Source: Hysterangium stoloniferum (lineage: Eukaryota; Basidiomycota; Agaricomycetes; Hysterangiales; Hysterangiaceae). Taken from it: a stretch of 64,000 bases of DNA. The stretch lies in assembly GCA_015178975.1 (NCBI GenBank), contig WHVD01000039.1, forward strand, positions 124,001 to 188,000. Direction: 5' to 3'. Positions within the stretch are counted from its first letter, which is position 1. Each line of letters begins with the position of its first letter. This document shows positions 10,081 through 21,398 of the stretch, piece after piece. The position numbers and the translations under genes were made by a program. The notes below the pieces were generated by a model, which had not been told where the DNA came from, did no database searches, and saw only the letters and a list, made by a program, of their open reading frames with translations.

Positions 10081-10690
10081 AGACTTTTTGCGACTCTTTT
10101 GGACTCTTTGCGACTCTTTTGGACTCTTTGCGACTCTTTTGGACTCTTTGCGACTCTTTTGGACTCTTTGCGACTCTTTTGGACTCTTTGCGACTCTTTT
10201 GGACTCTTTGCGACTCTTTTGGACTCTTTGCGACTCTTTTGGACTCTTTGCGACTCTTTTGGACTCTTTGCGACTCTTTTGGACTCTTTGCGACTCTTTT
10301 GGACTCTTTGCGACTCTTTTGGACTCTTTGCGACTCTTTTGGACTCTTTGCGACTCTTTTGGACTCTTTGCGACTCTTTTGGACTCTTTGCGACTCTTTT
10401 GGACTCTTTGCGACTCTTTTGGACTCTTTGCGACTCTTTTGGACTCTTTGCGACTCTTTTGGACTCTTTGCGACTCTTTTGGACTCTTTGCGACTCTTTT
10501 GGACTCTTTGCGACTCTTTTGGACTCTTTGCGACTCTTTTGGACTCTTTGCGACTCTTTTGGACTCTTTGCGACTCTTTTGGACTCTTTGCGACTCTTTT
10601 GGACTCTTTGCGACTCTTTTGGACTCTTTGCGACTCTTTTGGACTCTTTGCGACTCTTTTGGACTCTTTGCGACTCTTTTCGATTCTTTG
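10076..10690 (+). repeat. 20-bp minisatellite, about 30 near-perfect units
   Basis: The unit CGACTCTTTTGGACTCTTTG is repeated about 30 times with almost no variation. Every unit keeps its CpG, so expansion looks recent. Because 60 bp is 20 codons, several frames stay open and give false long ORFs. A degenerate mirror array lies at 12360-12850. Confidence 0.95.
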
Positions 10691-10695
10691 CCACT

Positions 10696-11720
10696 CTTTA
10701 AGATGAAGGAAAACTTCAACTCCAAGTACCCCGATACATCTACCGCCCCCGCCCCAACCACAGCTGCAAGACGCGCCGCACCGATGCCTCGCCCTACGAC
10801 ACCTCCATCTCGCCGCACGACTTCCCCGCCGATGAGTACGGCAGCGTCTCCCCCGTCGACGGCGCACCCTACCGCCTCCCCTACGGGCTCGCCACGGCCT
10901 ACTACTCCAGCAGCAGCCACTACACCGATGCCGTGCCCGCGCTGAACGGACCCGCCGTCCACGCGGACCCCGACAACCACTTCCCCCCCGCCGCGACATG
11001 GCACCCCGCCTTCCCCAAGCTGGGGCACACGCACGGCGGTCACCGGCCCCACGGGCCGCAAGGACACGAGTATGGGCCGCACGACCATGGACAGGGACAT
11101 GGGCACGGGCACGGGCACGGGCACGGGCCGCACGGCGGCGGCGGCGGCGGTGATGGACATGGACACGGGAACGGGCCTACGACACGCTGCACGCGATCGC
11201 GCACGGCGGCGCGCACCCCCGTACCACGCGCAGAACTGGTCCGACGAGACCGGCTCGAGCGCGGACTTTGGGGGCTTCCCGCCTGGGCTTGGTAGCGGCG
11301 CCGCGGGGAACGGCGGGAGCAGATACGGCAGCCTCGGCGGGAGCGGTGGCAGTGGTGCGGGGAACGGGAGTAGGGGCGGCAGCGGCGGAGGGGGTGGGGG
11401 CGGCACGCTGGGGCTTGGGACGCTGACGGCGCCGTTTTTCCCGCAGGGCCCTGGGGGCTCGCCGAGCACCACCACGACCAGCTCAAGCGGTGTGGCGGGG
11501 GGCGGATCGGGCGCGGAGGTGGGGCCGGGCCATTTCTCGCGGGGAGGCGTGCGACTCGCACCACACGTCGTATACTGGCTCGCATCACCCGCACACGTCG
11601 ACGACGCGCCAGTCGTACCAGCACCCGTCGGGCCCGGGGACCACGCTTGCGCTGTCCCCCGCAAATGTGCAGCATGGCAGTCTGTGGAGCAGTATGCGGA
11701 CGATGAAAACGGAGATATGA
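10696..11720 (+). pseudogene. HMG-box transcription factor, captured 3' fragment
   Basis: The fragment opens with the end of an HMG box: KMKENFNSKYP, then after a 1-bp frame break RYIYRPRPNHSCKTRR, the basic tail typical of sequence-specific HMG boxes. The rest is a low-complexity C-terminus (Ser/Tyr-rich, a His-Gly repeat near 11095-11170, Gly-rich runs, Ser/Thr-rich) ending METKTEI-like TGA at 11718-11720. At least three further frame changes separate the readable parts. GC content is far above the surroundings. The N-terminal part and most of the HMG box are replaced by the minisatellite. The source is probably a host regulator gene of the sexual-development HMG type, but the exact family is not certain. 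Confidence 0.72.
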
Positions 11721-12350
11721 ATAGGATGGATGAGTGATCACGTTTCGCCATCGTCTCCTCTGGCCGGCTCCGTTTGGTTATCCCCCCCCACTTCTATTGC
11801 TATCCTCTCCAGCTAGACTTGGAGTTGGATTCCCTTTTTCTTGATCAGCATATTATATCACACCATCACGCCCACAGCACCTCTCCCCGCCTTGTCACCC
11901 CGCCCCAGCCAGCACTGCGCCAGCTTTCAAGATTTATACAAGTAAAAAGTATATTCTACTTAATATAACCAATGTCTCGTTTATATCCTGCACCTGATGA
12001 TACTGGTATTGATACTCAACTACCTGTACCTACCCACCATCACCCCAGCCTCCCCCCTGCCGCTGCCGCCATCTTGGATACTGCCTGCCCCAAGCCCCAT
12101 TTTCTTGTTCCATGCCATCATCCCCCAGCTTCAAATTCACATGCGATGTGTACCTCCTACTGTATATCAGGTTTGCTGCGGCTTCTTCTTAACATACATT
12201 ATCTATATAATTGACAGTGATGCGTTTTTTTCCTCCCTTTGTCCATGTGCTGTGTGTATAGTGTATCATTGTTTGTGGTCATAGAGAAAAGAGGATAATA
12301 GAAATTTTGGAGGCTTTTTACATAGATTATTATTGTGTGAAGACACTGCT
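11721..12350 (+). other. Probable captured 3' flank of the HMG-box gene
   Basis: C/T-rich, mixed-composition DNA without transposon motifs lies between the HMG fragment stop and the right inverted repeat. It is probably the 3' untranslated and downstream sequence of the captured gene. No convincing ORF. Confidence 0.45.
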
Positions 12351-12359
12351 ATGATTTGT

Positions 12360-12850
12360 AACACTTTTGTGACTTTTTGCAACATGACTTTTTGCGATAC
12401 TTTGTGACTTTGTGCGACACTTTGTGACTTTGTGACACTTTGCGACTTTGTGCAACTTTGTGCAACTTTGTGTGACTTTGTGCGACTTTGCAACTTTTCA
12501 AAGAGTCACAAAGAGTAAGTCGCAAAGAGTCTAAAAAAGTCGCAAAGAATCTAAAAGAGTCGCAAAGAATCTAAAAGAGTCACAAAAAGTTGCAAACAGT
12601 CTACATGAGTCACAAAGAGTCTATAACAGTTGCGAAGAGTCTATAACAGTTGTAACAAGTCTATAAGAGTCATAAAGAGTCTAAAAGAGTCACAAAGAGT
12701 CCAAAAGAGTCGCAAAAAGTCCAAAAGAGTCGCAAAAAGTCCAAAAGAGTCACAAAAAGTCCAAAAGAGTCACAAACAGTCTATCAGAGTCGCAAACAGT
12801 CGCAAACAATCACAAAGAGTCTAGAATAGTTGCAAAAAGTCTAAAAGAGT
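12360..12850 (-). repeat. Degenerate minisatellite, mirror of the 10.1-10.7 kb array
   Basis: Units of about 20 bp (AGTCGCAAAGAGTCTAAAAG type) vary mainly at the CpG: AGTCGC, AGTCAC and AGTTGC forms all occur. The contrast with the uniform left array shows one side was recently expanded or homogenised. Confidence 0.85.
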
Positions 12851-13631
12851 TGCATTCTAGCCTCCTGAAAACTTGCAAATCACATTGAATATTCCCGAAC
12901 ACTTGCCAATTGTAATGAATCACACTGTATCTTTTCAAACATTTGTGAATCACACTGAATCGCACTGTATCCTTTTGAATATTTGCGAATCGTGCTGAAT
13001 TGCAAAACATCGGTTCAGGGTTTCTCACCTTGAAAAACCTCTAAGAAACTCATGGAAAATCATCAATTTCTTCATGATTTCACAAACAGATTTTTTGAAT
13101 TTCCATAGTGTTTGTGACCAAGGAAAATTTTGTTGAAATATATAATTATTCAATGATTTTATGTATAATTAAATTGTAAATTTTGTCATGGTTTTCCCCT
13201 TGACAAAACATTAAAAAAACTTTGTCTTGGCTCAAGATTTTTTCAGACAGAAAACCATAGTTTTCACTGAATTCCCTCAGGGGCAAAATTAAGTAGAAAT
13301 ATGTGGTTTTCAATTGATTTCTCTAGGCACATTATTACAGTTTTCATAGGATTTTGTTAGGTGGAAAAATCCTAACAAAATACAGGGTTTTCTAAAAGTT
13401 TTCTTATTCAGAAAATCCATAAAGAATAGGCTATTTCCAACAATATTTCCTCATAATTTCCTGATGCAAATTTTTAGAATTTTCAGATCCAATTTTTGGC
13501 CTCAGAAAAACCTACTAAAACTCAGAATTTTCAAAGAGTTTTTCAATTCACAAAACACTTAGAAAATTTGGCCAAATAACAAGATTTTCTGAAGGTTTTC
13601 CAACTCCAAAAATCTTGGGATGCCTCCAGTG
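12840..13631 (-). repeat. Right terminal inverted repeat of CACTA-like element
   Basis: Reverse complement of 9292-10080; ends GGATGCCTCCAGTG at 13631, followed by target repeat ATG. Confidence 0.8.
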
Positions 13632-14061
13632 ATGGACAATGACACCAGTATCAGACTCCTCAGAGATACCATCAACACGATGGTACTCATTGGGATGGAG
13701 TTGATGAAGGCTTGGGGAATCTTAGAGTGCCATAATGACATCCAAGAAAGGGGATTCTGGTTGATGAATTGGAACTTCTGGAGAGAGAATGAATTCTTGG
13801 AAAAGGTAATGGTCAGTATCAGCATAATCACAGTTTCTGAAAGATACACCAATAAGAAAAAAGATGAGCTGAATGGTCCATTGGTGGATATGGTTGAAAA
13901 GAGGTGGGTGTTGGGAGAAAAGCTATAAAGTGAAGATGAGGAGGTGCAGGAAATGGTGGAGGGAGTGGAAATTGGAGCAGAGATTGCCAATGAGAGAGGA
14001 GTTGAAGTGGAGGAGGGATTTGAACGACCAGAAACATTGAAGTACTTGTATCTTTATTTTT
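13632..14061 (+). pseudogene. Antisense gene copy C, 3' part after the CACTA-like insertion
   Basis: Coding resumes with a helical region (DNDTSIRLLRDTINTMV) and an acidic C-terminus (EDEEVQEMVEGVEIG), broken by one TAA and ending at TAA near 14061. It converges with the pol remnant, which ends at about 14182 (about 120 bp apart). Removing the insertion and one ATG joins it to the 9291 end, though the tandem repeat has already shifted the frame. Confidence 0.6.
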
Positions 14062-14181
14062 AATTAATTGACTTACCTGAAAAAATGTTTTGGTGTGACT
14101 TGAAAATCTTGTGTGAAAGAGAATAGTCTCAGAAGTGTTGGAAAGTATTGGGAAGGTCAGAAAACAAGCAGGGAATGGAAA

Positions 14182-15231
14182 TCAGAGTGCCAATAAAGGT
14201 CCCAGTTTACTAGGATAAGTGGTGTGGAAGTTGGTTATAATTTCCATAGCATGTCCAAGTTCCATGGCCAATATCCATGAAGCTTCTTTGTCAGTACCTT
14301 CGTAGCCTGCCCATTTGGCTAAATAGAGCAATTTACAAGTACATCAGTGATTGTTGATTTTAGAATCCGAAATCTCAGAAACTTCAAATTTGGGTTCTCT
14401 GTCAATGATGACTGGCAGAGGCAGAGGCTGAGTATGTTCTGGGATGTTGTTAGGAACACAGGACTCTAACATGGAAATGTGGAAAACAGGATGAACTGCT
14501 CACATACATACTATCAGGAAGTTGGAGAGTCCAGGAAAGTGAGCCAGCTTGTGCTATGATCTTGAAAGGTCCTAAGAATTTCTCAGCAAGTTTTTTGGAA
14601 GGTTGGGTAGTTCAGAAGAATTGAGCTTTTACAAAAATGTGGTCTCCAATCTTGAAGTTAGGAGGCAGGAGTCTGTTTTTATCTGTGGAATGTTGATAAT
14701 GTTCCTGGGTGGAAGAAATAGCTTTCTGAAGTTCCTGGTGTAACTCATTGAGGTCAGTAATAAATTCTTGAGCACAAGCAGATGCAAGATCTCATTTGGG
14801 ATGTATTGTAAGATTAGCATTGTATCCTTTATTGGCAAAGGAGAGATGCTGGTAGTGGCATTCAGAGAGTTATTGTAAGCAAATTCCATGAGCAGAAAAA
14901 GGGATTTTCAGTTGTCCTGTTAATAGTTGCAATAAATGCAGAGGTATTGTTCCAGGATGTGGTTGACATGTTCCATTTGTCTGTCACCTTCCAGATGATA
15001 TCCCAAGGTGAAGTGTAATTTCATATTGAGAGCTTTTCTGAGAGCCTTGAAGAAATGGGAAATAAACTTGGAACCTTGATTGGAAGTTATGTGAGATGGA
15101 AGACCATGTTTGGAAAATATGTGAATGATAAAAAGTTCCACTAGTTGCAAGGATGTGATTGTATCATGAGTGGCTATGAAAATTCCCTGTTTCGAGAATT
15201 GGTCTATCTCACTCATGTCATGCCATCTCAC
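14182..15231 (-). pseudogene. Gypsy chromovirus pol, element 3 (integrase-chromodomain)
   Basis: The minus strand encodes integrase core (GIFIATHDTITS, HIFSKHGLPSHITS, FTLGYHLEGDRQ) and, near 14290-14360, a chromodomain (LLYLAKWAGYEGTDKEASW). Many stops are present. Upstream parts are missing: the frame is cut at about 15231 by the 19-bp minisatellite. Confidence 0.8.
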
Positions 15232-15430
15232 TCACGTTGCGCTACCTCACTCACGTTGCGCTACCTCACTCACGTTGCGCTACCTCACTCACGTTGCGCT
15301 ACCTCACTCACGTTGCGCTACCTCACTCACGTTGCGCTACCTCACTCACGTTGTGCTACCTCACTCACGTTGCGCTACCTCACTCACGTTGCGCTACCTC
15401 ACTCACGTTGCGCTACCTCACTCACTGTAA
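15213..15430 (+). repeat. 19-bp minisatellite
   Basis: About ten copies of CTACCTCACTCACGTTGCG sit exactly where the integrase reading stops. The copies are near identical, with one CpG changed to TpG (GTTGTGC at about 15351). Confidence 0.95.
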
Positions 15431-15960
15431 GGGCAACCCCTGCAGCCTGCAGTACTCACACTAGGCTAGCAGGAGGGAATCCAAAGATATATTAGAACTA
15501 ATACATACATACAGACAACTACCTAACTCACCTAGCAGGAGGGAATCCAAAGAGAAACAGTCTAAGGAATTCCCCCTGCCAGGTGTGACCCATAGGCACC
15601 CAGTAGTCTAAAAATAACTTTACCTATTACAGAACAGAGGTTCTTCCCACAATGTAATATTACTCCTATGAACTTCTGAAGTTAGTCCTCTACTCTACAT
15701 ATTAGCCAGAGTGGTTGATATCCACAAGGAGAGGGAGTGTGACAAAGGCAGGGGTTGGACTGTGGACTCAGGAACTTCAATGAGATGAGAAAATGGTACT
15801 TCCTAGGGTTTGTGACAGAGAGTCCCCTGACACTCACAACCTCACTCACATTGCACAACCAGGCACATTACATCACAAATGCAGACTCACACACCACCTC
15901 ACTTGTATCCTAGCTTTCCCGTGGTGTTATGGTCAAGCAGATGTTGTGCCTGTCACCAGT
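15431..15960. other. Intergenic DNA, no gene seen
   Basis: A direct repeat of AGCAGGAGGGAATCCAAAGA occurs at about 15468 and 15535. A few further CTCAC repeats occur near 15838-15900. No coding signal. Confidence 0.5.
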
Positions 15961-15964
15961 TTGT

Positions 15965-17835
15965 TTATTATTTCTCAATCTCTCTTTCCTCCAGTGAGTG
16001 CATGTGTGTACCATTTCCTTCTCTCTCTCTGATTGTCCTCCTCTCTCTTTTCTACAGGGGGTGGATGTACCCTTTCCTCCTCTCTTTGTCCTCTTCTGAT
16101 TGGCCTCCTCTCTCTTTCCTCCAGTTGGTGCATGTACCATTTCCTGCTCTCTCCATCCTGTTCTGATTGGCCTCCTGTCTCTTTCTTCCAGCCAGTGTGT
16201 GTTGTGTTTCCTTCTTCCTCCATCCTCCTCTGATCAGTCTCCTCTCTTTTTCATCCAGTGAGTGCATCTACCGTTTCCTTCTCTCTTTGTACCTTTTCTT
16301 CAGGAGGTGCATGTACCCTGTCTTTCTTTTTTCATCCTCTCCTGATCAGCCTCCTCTCTTTCCTCCAGGAGGTGTGTGTACCCTTCTCTCTCCATCCTGC
16401 TCTGATTGGCCTCCTCTCTCTTCCCTCCAGCTGGTGCTTGTACTGTTTCCTTCCACTGCCCTCCTCTGATCAGCCCTCTCTCTTTCCGCCAGTCAGTGGG
16501 TGTACCATTTCCTTCTTCCTCTGTCCTCCTCTCATCCAGCCCCTCTCTTTGCTCCAGGTGGTGCATGTACCCTTTCCTTCTCTCTCCATCCTCCTCTGAC
16601 CAGCCTCCTCTCTCTTTCCTCCAGGTGGTGCATGTACCATTTCCTTCCCCCTTTGTCCTCTGATCATCCTCTCTCTTTCCTCCAGGTGGTGTGTACCCTT
16701 TCCTGCTCTCTCCATCCTGCTCTTATTGGACTCCTCTCTTTCCTCCAGCCAGTACATGTACCATTTCCTTCTCTCTTTGTCCTCTGATCGACCTCCTTTC
16801 TCTTTCCTCCAGTTGGTATGTGTACCATTTTCTGCTCTCTCCGTCCTGCTCTGATCAGCCTCCTCTCTCTTTTCTCGAGGAGGTGCGTGTACCATGTCTT
16901 TCTCTCTTCATCCTCTTCTGATTGGCCTCCTCTCTCTGTCCTCTAGGTGGTGTGTGTACTGTTTCCTTCTCTCTTCATCTTGCTCTGATTGGCCTTTTCT
17001 CTCTTTCCTACAGTCAGTGCATGTACACTTTCCTCCTCTCTTCATCTCCCTGATTGGCCTCCTCTTTCCTCCAGGATGTGTGTGTACCCATTCCTCCTCT
17101 TTGTCCCCTTCTGATCAGTCTCCTCTCTCTTTCATCCAGGATGTGCATGTACCCATTCCTTCTCTTTTCATCCCCTTTTGATCAGCCTCTTCTCTCTTTC
17201 CTCCAGGTAGTATGTGTACCCTTTCCTTCTCTTCATCCTTCTCTGATCAGTCTCCCCTCTCTTTTCTTCAGGCTGTGCGTGTACCCTTTCTTTCTCTCAC
17301 TGTTTTACTCTGATCAGCATCTCTCTTTCCTCCAGTTCATGCATTTACCCTTTCATTCTCTCTTCCCCCTCCTCTGATTGACCTCTTCTCTCTCTTTCCT
17401 CCAGTTTGTGTGTGTCCCCCTTTCTTCTCTCTTCATCCTCCTCTGATCAGCCTCCTCTCTTTCCTCCAGTTCATACATATCCCCTTTCCTTCTCTCTTCA
17501 TCCTCCTCTCATCAGCCTCCTCTGTCTTTCCTCCAGGATGTGCATATCCCCTTCCCTTTCTCTTCATCCTCCTCTCATCAGCCTCCTCTCTTTCCTCCAG
17601 GACGTGCATGTCCCCTCTCCTTTCTCTTTGTCCTCCTCTGATTGGCCGGCTCCCTCCTCCAGGGTGTATGTGTCCCCTTTTCTTCTCCCTTTGTCCTCTT
17701 CTCATCGGCCTCTCTCTTTCCTCCAGGAGGTGCATGTCCCCTTCCCTTCTCTCTTTGTCCTGCTTTGATTGACCTCCTCTCTTTCCTCCAGACAGCAGTG
17801 CATGTACCCATTCCTTCTCTCTCCATCCTGCTCCC
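15965..17835 (+). repeat. Pyrimidine-rich minisatellite, about 60-bp units
   Basis: About 30 diverged units read CTCTCTTTCCTCCAGGTGGTGCATGTACC... followed by TTTCCTTCTCTC and TCATCCTCCTCTGATCAGCC. Each unit contains a polypyrimidine tract plus CAG, resembling a splice acceptor. Variation falls mostly at former CpG sites. ORFs in it are by-products of repeat length and composition. Confidence 0.92.
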
Positions 17836-19341
17836 ACTGCTTTTTTGAATCAAAATAAAATACAGTAAATGAAAATAAAATGCTTCAAAATAAAAGAAAA
17901 TTGGAAAAATAAAAATAAAATACAATAAATAAAAATAAAAAGTTTAAGTGCTTCCTTAGTTCAAAGACTGGGATTGAATATGTAGAGACCAAAATATAAG
18001 ATTTTCCTTTGTTACTGGCAACTACGTATACTCAGAGTTACACAATACTAAGTTACAAAGTACTAAGTCATTGTGAAGTCATTGTGAGGCCAATGACTTA
18101 GAGAGGATTTATAGTGATACAAAATAATATTCCAGGAGCCAAGAGATAATCCCATGCAAACTTGAAGGGCAATAAAGGAAACTACCCATCAATATTCACA
18201 CTGAAGACACATACTTCACAAAACAATAATTCATACTAAAAATCTCAATATCAAAGAGGTGAGTGGAATGGGGAAGAGGTCAATGGAATATCTATACAAA
18301 CTAAATGGGGATCCAGAGTATACAGGAGCTATCAATGTGATGTGACCATATATGTAAAAAGACTCATGTGGAAGGAATAGAAGAGCAATATGGAATAAAA
18401 CAACTGAATGACAGAAGGTTATACCAAAATGTGAGTGTTAAGAGTGGGACAACATGGGAAAGGGGGAAATGGGAGACCAAAAGGTCATTATATACTTAAC
18501 CAGCAACTCCATTTCTAAAAACAAGTGGAGCTTAGCTTTAACATGTGTTGTGCCTTCACACAAAACTGTCAGATGCTCTGATACTTTGAAACAAGCAAGA
18601 AAGTATATTACAGGATGGATTATGGCACTTAGCTGTAAATAGGGGTCCAGAGGCTAAGGTCAAAAAGGGTCATAAGTCTCAGTCTGGCCAGACACTAGCA
18701 AAAGGATTAAGCAGTATGAACAATACTTCAAAGGTAAATGAAGGTATTATTGCATACACTTCTAAACATGAGAGGGGGCTAAATGAGTGTTGTGAGTCAA
18801 TATTCAAACTGAAAGATAGTAGTGTACATGATAAGGTTTTATACTAAATTAAATGGAAGCACAGAGCTGAAAGTGGAGATTTGATATTAGCAGACGAAAG
18901 GAAATTGGGAAACAGAACAGAATATTAAGAAAAGGAATACAAGACAACAGAAAAAAGATAAATATTCTGAGGTGGCAAATGATATGGTGAAGTGATGCAA
19001 GGAATAATGGAATGTCATTAGAACAGAATAGAACATCCTAGAACCTCTTTGGTGTCTTGTTGAATCAGACCACTATGAAGTTCACGAGAAGATACTATCA
19101 TATGATGATTAAAGATGTATACTAGCGAATTCCAAAATCCACACTCTATTTTTGATAAGTCTTGGTCGGTGGAAGCAAATTGTGGCCCTGGATAGATAAC
19201 AGGACTTCCCTGCTAGGGATCAGGGGACCACCTCAAGCTGAATTTCATAAAGGAAAACGAGGCTCAGATAATTTTGGCCTCAGCTGTGCTGCCAAACGGG
19301 ATGGAGCACAGTAATCTATACTTTCACCAGCACAACATATT
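17836..19341. other. AT-rich DNA, no gene recognised
   Basis: It begins with A-rich AAATAAAAT tracts (17850-17940), then about 1.4 kb of AT-rich sequence with no long frame, LTR end or repeat that could be recognised. Confidence 0.5.
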
Positions 19342-19574
19342 TGGAAGCCTGTCATCAAATAGGCTCACTGGGTCCGGGTCACATGGTTGATAGGACCACG
19401 GTGTATTGCTTGATGAACTAGTGAACAGTCTACATGGTGGGCAGCATACGGTAAGGAAAGAGAAGGCAAACTACCTAGGCTATATATGCTGTGATTATGT
19501 GCCAAGAACAAAAGGGATGGAACAATAAGAGTGGAACAAAAGAGAATGTGTAAGACTGTGGCACCAGGCTTACA
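19342..19574 (-). mobile_element. Solo LTR, family F
   Basis: A 233-bp copy of the 6626-6859 unit, with ends TGGAAGCCTG...AGGCTTACA, flanked by target repeat ATATT on both sides (19337-19341, 19575-19579). Confidence 0.88.
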
Positions 19575-19579
19575 ATATT

Positions 19580-20420
19580 ATACTTGAGATGATAGCCTGT
19601 AAAATATCGCAGCAAATTCAGACCGATACATTATATACACTGATTCATAACACTAGCTTGGAGGTGATTCTGAAAGAAATTGGCTTGCATTATAGGGCCC
19701 AGTCATCCAACAATCTTTGATGTTCGACCTTCTGAACCTTTTGTAGCCCCACGATGAGAAGTCATAAGTAATGAATTGCAAACCATGCAGACCATATGCC
19801 CTCCCCTTCGCATGTGGGTATTGATGAAGCCATAATTAAGGAAGCACGCTATGCATATACAGGACACTATTCATGTTGAAGGTACACTCTAACAGGCTTC
19901 TGTGAAAGGAGAAGGAGAGATGGGGAGTGTCAATTCTGGTCTCTCTCTCTCGCACCTCCGTTTTCAGAAGCATGTCAGAGGAACCTTCAACGTGAATAGT
20001 ATAAAACTATCATACGGTGTCCATGTATACGACACGCAACATAAATCATGTAAAATAAATGACAGAATGCAGATGCGGTTCCAAACCTGCCGTCCTTTCG
20101 GTCGTTTGATGCCATGGTTAAACACGCTTGCTATGGGGGGATCCCGCCATCGTTCCCCCAGCGGTGGTCAAAGTTCCTCGCATCTCCAAAGCAGGCCTGA
20201 GGCAAGAATATATGACGTCTGTAACATGAGCGAAGTCGAAGTGGTGTACGTCATCAGATGATGTAACAAATATAGTATCTCAGTCGACATGCAGTGTGAA
20301 TCGACTGAGGTATAGTCTAATATCCTTGGCTGTTCTTATACGGAGTTCAAGGGCGAGAAAATAGTGGTGAACAATATCGGAGAAATATAGGATGCGATGA
20401 TCGAAAAGGTTGTAACAGAT
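19580..20420. other. Mixed-composition DNA of unknown nature
   Basis: About 840 bp with higher GC than its neighbours, holding only frames of 65-119 codons that match nothing recognised. It forms the left flank of the nested Copia element and may be old host sequence. Confidence 0.35.
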
Positions 20421-20756
20421 TGTTGAGATCTGGGGCTGACGCCGAGTGACAATAGAACACGTTGCAGATACTGACAATACGCTATTCCACTTTTGTGTCT
20501 CAAACTCTTTTGTTCATAATATTTCTTTGTCCAATTTTCCATTGTCCAGAAACCACTCATAAGTATGCAGTAATGTAGAAGATACCTCAGTTGCTTCCAC
20601 TATATTGTGACAACTGAGGTAAGTGATACTAGTTTAACATTACCATACATTATTAACTCATCACATCATAGTTATCTTCTGCTATAGGTAGATTTACAAT
20701 TTAGTCATTTCCACTATATTATGACAACTGAGTTATCCTCTGTTATAGTTCTAATA
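20421..20756 (+). repeat. Copia element C, 5' LTR
   Basis: It runs TGTTGAGATCTGGGG...TCTAATA. The matching 3' LTR starts TGTTGTGATCTGGGG at 53709. It contains two hairpin blocks (about 20587-20622 and 20703-20735) also found in the solo LTR at 46404-46747. It is followed at 20757 by GGTTATGAGCCCC, a primer-binding site complementary to the anticodon-arm part of initiator tRNA-Met. Confidence 0.7.
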
Positions 20757-21398
20757 GGTTATGAGCCCCACCCCAAGTTGCTGAACAGATATTGATAACC
20801 TGATAAAAGGACACAGAATCAACTGACCCCGATCTAAATATGAAACTGACCCTGACTCAGTTGACCCCACACCTCTTCCAACTTGCAGCAGAAGAAAAAT
20901 TTGATAGTACAAAATGGTATTCCTGGAAGGAAACCATCTTATCAGCAGCACATGTGAGAGGAATCCACAAGTACCTAAATGGAAGTATTACTAACCCACC
21001 AATAACAACATCCCAAGTTACCATAATGAGCTACTGGGGATCCAAGACTCCAACTATGTATAGAAGAATGGGGTCAATGTGGCGCCTATGTGAAAAGTAT
21101 GGTAACACTTAACATTAAAAACCCCTAGGATTTGGGATTAAATTGACTCAAAGTGCAGCTGAAGCATGGAGAGCATTGACAACAACATATGATGCAGTAT
21201 TGGATAAAGGGAGGCTAAATGCTGAAAATACACTACAATCCATCAGGGTATGAAGATGGTCATGATATAATGCACACTTCACAGCACTTTGAGAAGCATG
21301 GAATGAGAAATTGGCCAGGGAAGCAGGGTGGATGATTCAGACTTCAGAATGTTTATACTGAAATCCATGCCTGGAGAATGGTCAATATATGTTACCAC

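Larger units (their letters stand above)
9292..13631. mobile_element. CACTA-like element carrying a captured HMG-box gene fragment
   Basis: A 4,340-bp element has ends CACTGGAGGCACC and its inverse, flanked by ATG at 9289-9291 and 13632-13634 (3-bp target duplication). Terminal inverted repeats of about 0.8 kb (9292-10080 and 12840-13631) are roughly 95% alike by eye. Each runs inward into a tandem repeat of a 20-bp CGACTC-type unit. Between them is GC-rich host-like DNA holding the 3' end of an HMG-box gene. No transposase is present, so the element is non-autonomous, with the character of Pack-type gene-carrying elements. It interrupts antisense gene copy C. Confidence 0.85.

Noticed and set aside
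10076..10690. CRISPR-like regular repeat
   Set aside because: The array is pure tandem repeat without unique spacers, in a eukaryotic genome with no cas genes.
9895..11751. Long ORFs on both strands (up to 562 codons) over 10.0-10.7 kb
   Set aside because: They come from a 20-bp repeat: 60 bp is a whole number of codons, so frames on both strands stay open. Lys/Ser/Arg or Leu/Phe/Asp repeats with no homology or start context.
15879..17925. Many ORFs of 66-141 codons in the pyrimidine-rich array
   Set aside because: Low-complexity by-products of the repeat, present in several frames and on both strands.
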